NCBI RefSeq assembly: GCF_029946145.1
Contig: NZ_JAQSDY010000029.1
Coordinates: 1 to 64,000, forward strand
Length of the DNA stretch: 64,000 nt
Direction of reading: 5' to 3'
From: Brevundimonas sp.
GTDB taxonomy: Bacteria; Pseudomonadota; Alphaproteobacteria; Caulobacterales; Caulobacteraceae
Shown here: positions 63,183 to 64,000 of the stretch, in pieces
How the letters are laid out: each line of letters starts with the position of its first letter
Position numbering within the stretch: position 1 is the first letter of the stretch
The notes under the pieces: model-generated
The model's database searches: none
What the model saw: the letters and a program-made list of their open reading frames with translations, nothing else
Told to the model about the DNA's origin: nothing
Program-made: the position numbers and the translations under genes

Positions 63183-63381
63183 GATCCAGTACAGCGGCGA
63201 ACGGCGCGTTGCGGTCCCGACCGTGGCGGACCTGCTGGCGCATCCCGCCGTCAGCTATGCGCTGAAGGAGGTGCTTCTCGTCTGGGAGGTGCGCGATCCG
63301 GTCGATGCGGCCCGGGACGCGCGGCTCCTGGCCGAGGTGCTGGAACGGCGGGCCGACGAGGCGGTGTCATGGGCGACCTGA
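63175..63381 (+). CDS. Small hypothetical protein in the transfer operon
   Basis: This 68-residue protein has no recognised motif. It is acidic and helical (VADLLAHPAVSYALKEVLLV, then AARDARLLAEVLERRADEAV). It overlaps the preceding gene by 8 bases and the AlpA gene by 13, which supports real translation. Its function is unknown. Confidence 0.55.
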   Translation: MAEIQYSGERRVAVPTVADLLAHPAVSYALKEVLLVWEVRDPVDAARDARLLAEVLERRADEAVSWAT

Positions 63382-63782
63382 CGGAGGCGGATACACGGCC
63401 GGGCGGCCGGGATGATCGGCTGCTGGCCTGGCCGGCCGTGCGCGACATCACCGGCCTTAGCCGCACCACAGCGTGGCGGATGCAGAAGACGGGGGACTTC
63501 CCCCTCCCGGTCGTGGTGTCGCCCGGTCGTGTCTGCTGGTGGGAGAGCGAACTGGCGGCCTGGAAGATCGCGCGGGCACCGCGGCGTCCGCCCGAGATGC
63601 GGCTGTTCGAGGCCTCGCCCGACCCGGAACGGCAAGGCGCCAATCGCCCGGTCGACCCCGCGAGCAAGGCGGTTGCGACGACGACCCAGGCCGGTGAGCA
63701 GGTGCAGGCGAGCTCGGCCTCCGTGGGACGCCGGGGCTCCAGGACCTCGCCCGGTCAGATCGCCTTTGACTTCGGGAGCTAG
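63369..63782 (+). CDS. AlpA-family transcriptional regulator
   Basis: This 137-residue protein has an AlpA/MerR-like helix-turn-helix: LLAWPAVRDITGLSRTTAWR, MQKTGDFPLPVVV, then WWESELAAWKIAR (residues about 18-75). A disordered tail rich in Ser, Thr and Gln follows. AlpA proteins act as excisionases or activators of integrase genes on integrative elements. It closes the plus-strand operon and converges, with a 4-base overlap, on the gene at the right edge. Confidence 0.75.
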   Translation: MGDLTEADTRPGGRDDRLLAWPAVRDITGLSRTTAWRMQKTGDFPLPVVVSPGRVCWWESELAAWKIARAPRRPPEMRLFEASPDPERQGANRPVDPASKAVATTTQAGEQVQASSASVGRRGSRTSPGQIAFDFGS

Positions 63783-64000
63783 GAAGGCCTTTCGTCGGGT
63801 CGGGCGCGCCGGAAGCGCACGCGATCCGCGCCGGCGATCAGGAAGGCGTCGAAGCCAGCGTCGCCCCAGGCCCTGCGCTGCACATGGGTCGTGTCGGGGT
63901 CGGTCGTGTTGGCCCACCACTGGGGACGCCCCGCGCTCTTGGGCAGCATGTAGCCGATCTTGCGCTCCATCTCGGCAAAGGTGAGTTCGAACTCGTCTAA
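63779..64000 (-). CDS. DUF7662-like protein (partial, 5' end outside the window)
   Basis: The visible 73 residues include LTFAEMERKIGYMLPKSA, PQWWANTTD, HVQRRAWGDAGF and a final strand VRFRRA, the pattern of small DUF7662-type proteins found near transposons and ICE borders. The function is unknown. The frame is open to base 64000, so the start lies to the right. It converges on the AlpA gene. Confidence 0.6.
   Translation of the reverse strand, partial: LDEFELTFAEMERKIGYMLPKSAGRPQWWANTTDPDTTHVQRRAWGDAGFDAFLIAGADRVRFRRARPDERPS

Larger units (their letters stand above)
70..63782. mobile_element. Integrative and conjugative element with dpd and lasso-peptide cargo (ends not seen)
   Basis: A tyrosine-recombinase-like gene, RadC, ParB, Strawberry-notch helicase, SSBs and a relaxase lie on the left. 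A coupling protein and a complete trb operon lie on the right. These are standard backbone genes of alphaproteobacterial ICEs. The dpd cluster and the lasso-peptide locus fill the 36 kb between relaxase and TraG. No attachment-site repeats could be located, so both boundaries are open, and a conjugative plasmid remains possible. Confidence 0.75.

Overview
The window is GC-rich alphaproteobacterial DNA, most likely from Caulobacterales (Brevundimonas or a relative). The clues are a GcrA-type cell-cycle regulator, a lasso-peptide/isopeptidase/FecI-FecR/TonB-receptor locus, and a Trb-type conjugation operon of the kind found in caulobacterial and sphingomonad elements. I read almost the whole window as one integrative and conjugative element (ICE) carrying two large cargo modules. 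Neither end of the element is visible.

Layout. Left backbone (about 0-14.2 kb): a tyrosine-recombinase-like protein, a secreted thermonuclease-like protein, RadC, a Toprim primase-like protein, a large ParB, a methyltransferase/helicase of the Strawberry-notch type, two SSBs, GcrA, a DUF2493 protein and a VirD2-type relaxase. Cargo 1 (14.4-38.7 kb): a 7-deazaguanine-in-DNA (dpd) modification and restriction cluster. Cargo 2 (38.7-50.2 kb): a lasso-peptide locus with an ECF sigma factor, FecR, TonB receptor and isopeptidase on the plus strand, and two precursors plus maturation proteins B and C on the minus strand, flanked by two regulators. Right backbone (50.2-63.8 kb): TraG, a small accessory protein, TrbB, TrbC, TrbD, TrbE, TrbJ, TrbL, TrbF, TrbG, TrbI, a TraF-type peptidase, a lytic transglycosylase and small DNA-binding proteins. 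The cargo sits between the relaxase and the coupling protein.

How the dpd module should work. QueD and QueC make preQ0, with FolE and QueE presumably supplied elsewhere. DpdA, a TGT-like transglycosylase, exchanges guanine in DNA for preQ0. Two DGQHR (DpdB-type) proteins and a C-S-K-R-K protein sit in the same operon. Downstream come DpdF (RecQ-like), DpdG, DpdH (P-loop ATPase) and an unidentified last gene, all chained by 1- or 4-base overlaps. Facing this operon is a plus-strand pair: a Cas4/RecB-like nuclease with a probable Fe-S cluster, and a 2100-residue protein joining an SF1 helicase to a DpdJ-like SF2 helicase. This pair is the most unusual part. An IS630 element has landed exactly in the few bases between the two convergent arms without damaging either. 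Two nearly identical 67-residue HTH proteins, each with a 12-bp palindrome in its promoter, resemble controller proteins of restriction-modification systems.

The lasso module has two precursors in an exact 372-bp tandem repeat, each with its own upstream dyad, strong ribosome binding site and downstream hairpin. The receptor, sigma and anti-sigma genes and the isopeptidase suggest an uptake-and-linearise signalling cycle as described for astexin-type loci. No rRNA, tRNA or CRISPR array was seen. All family names come from reading motifs; no database search was possible.
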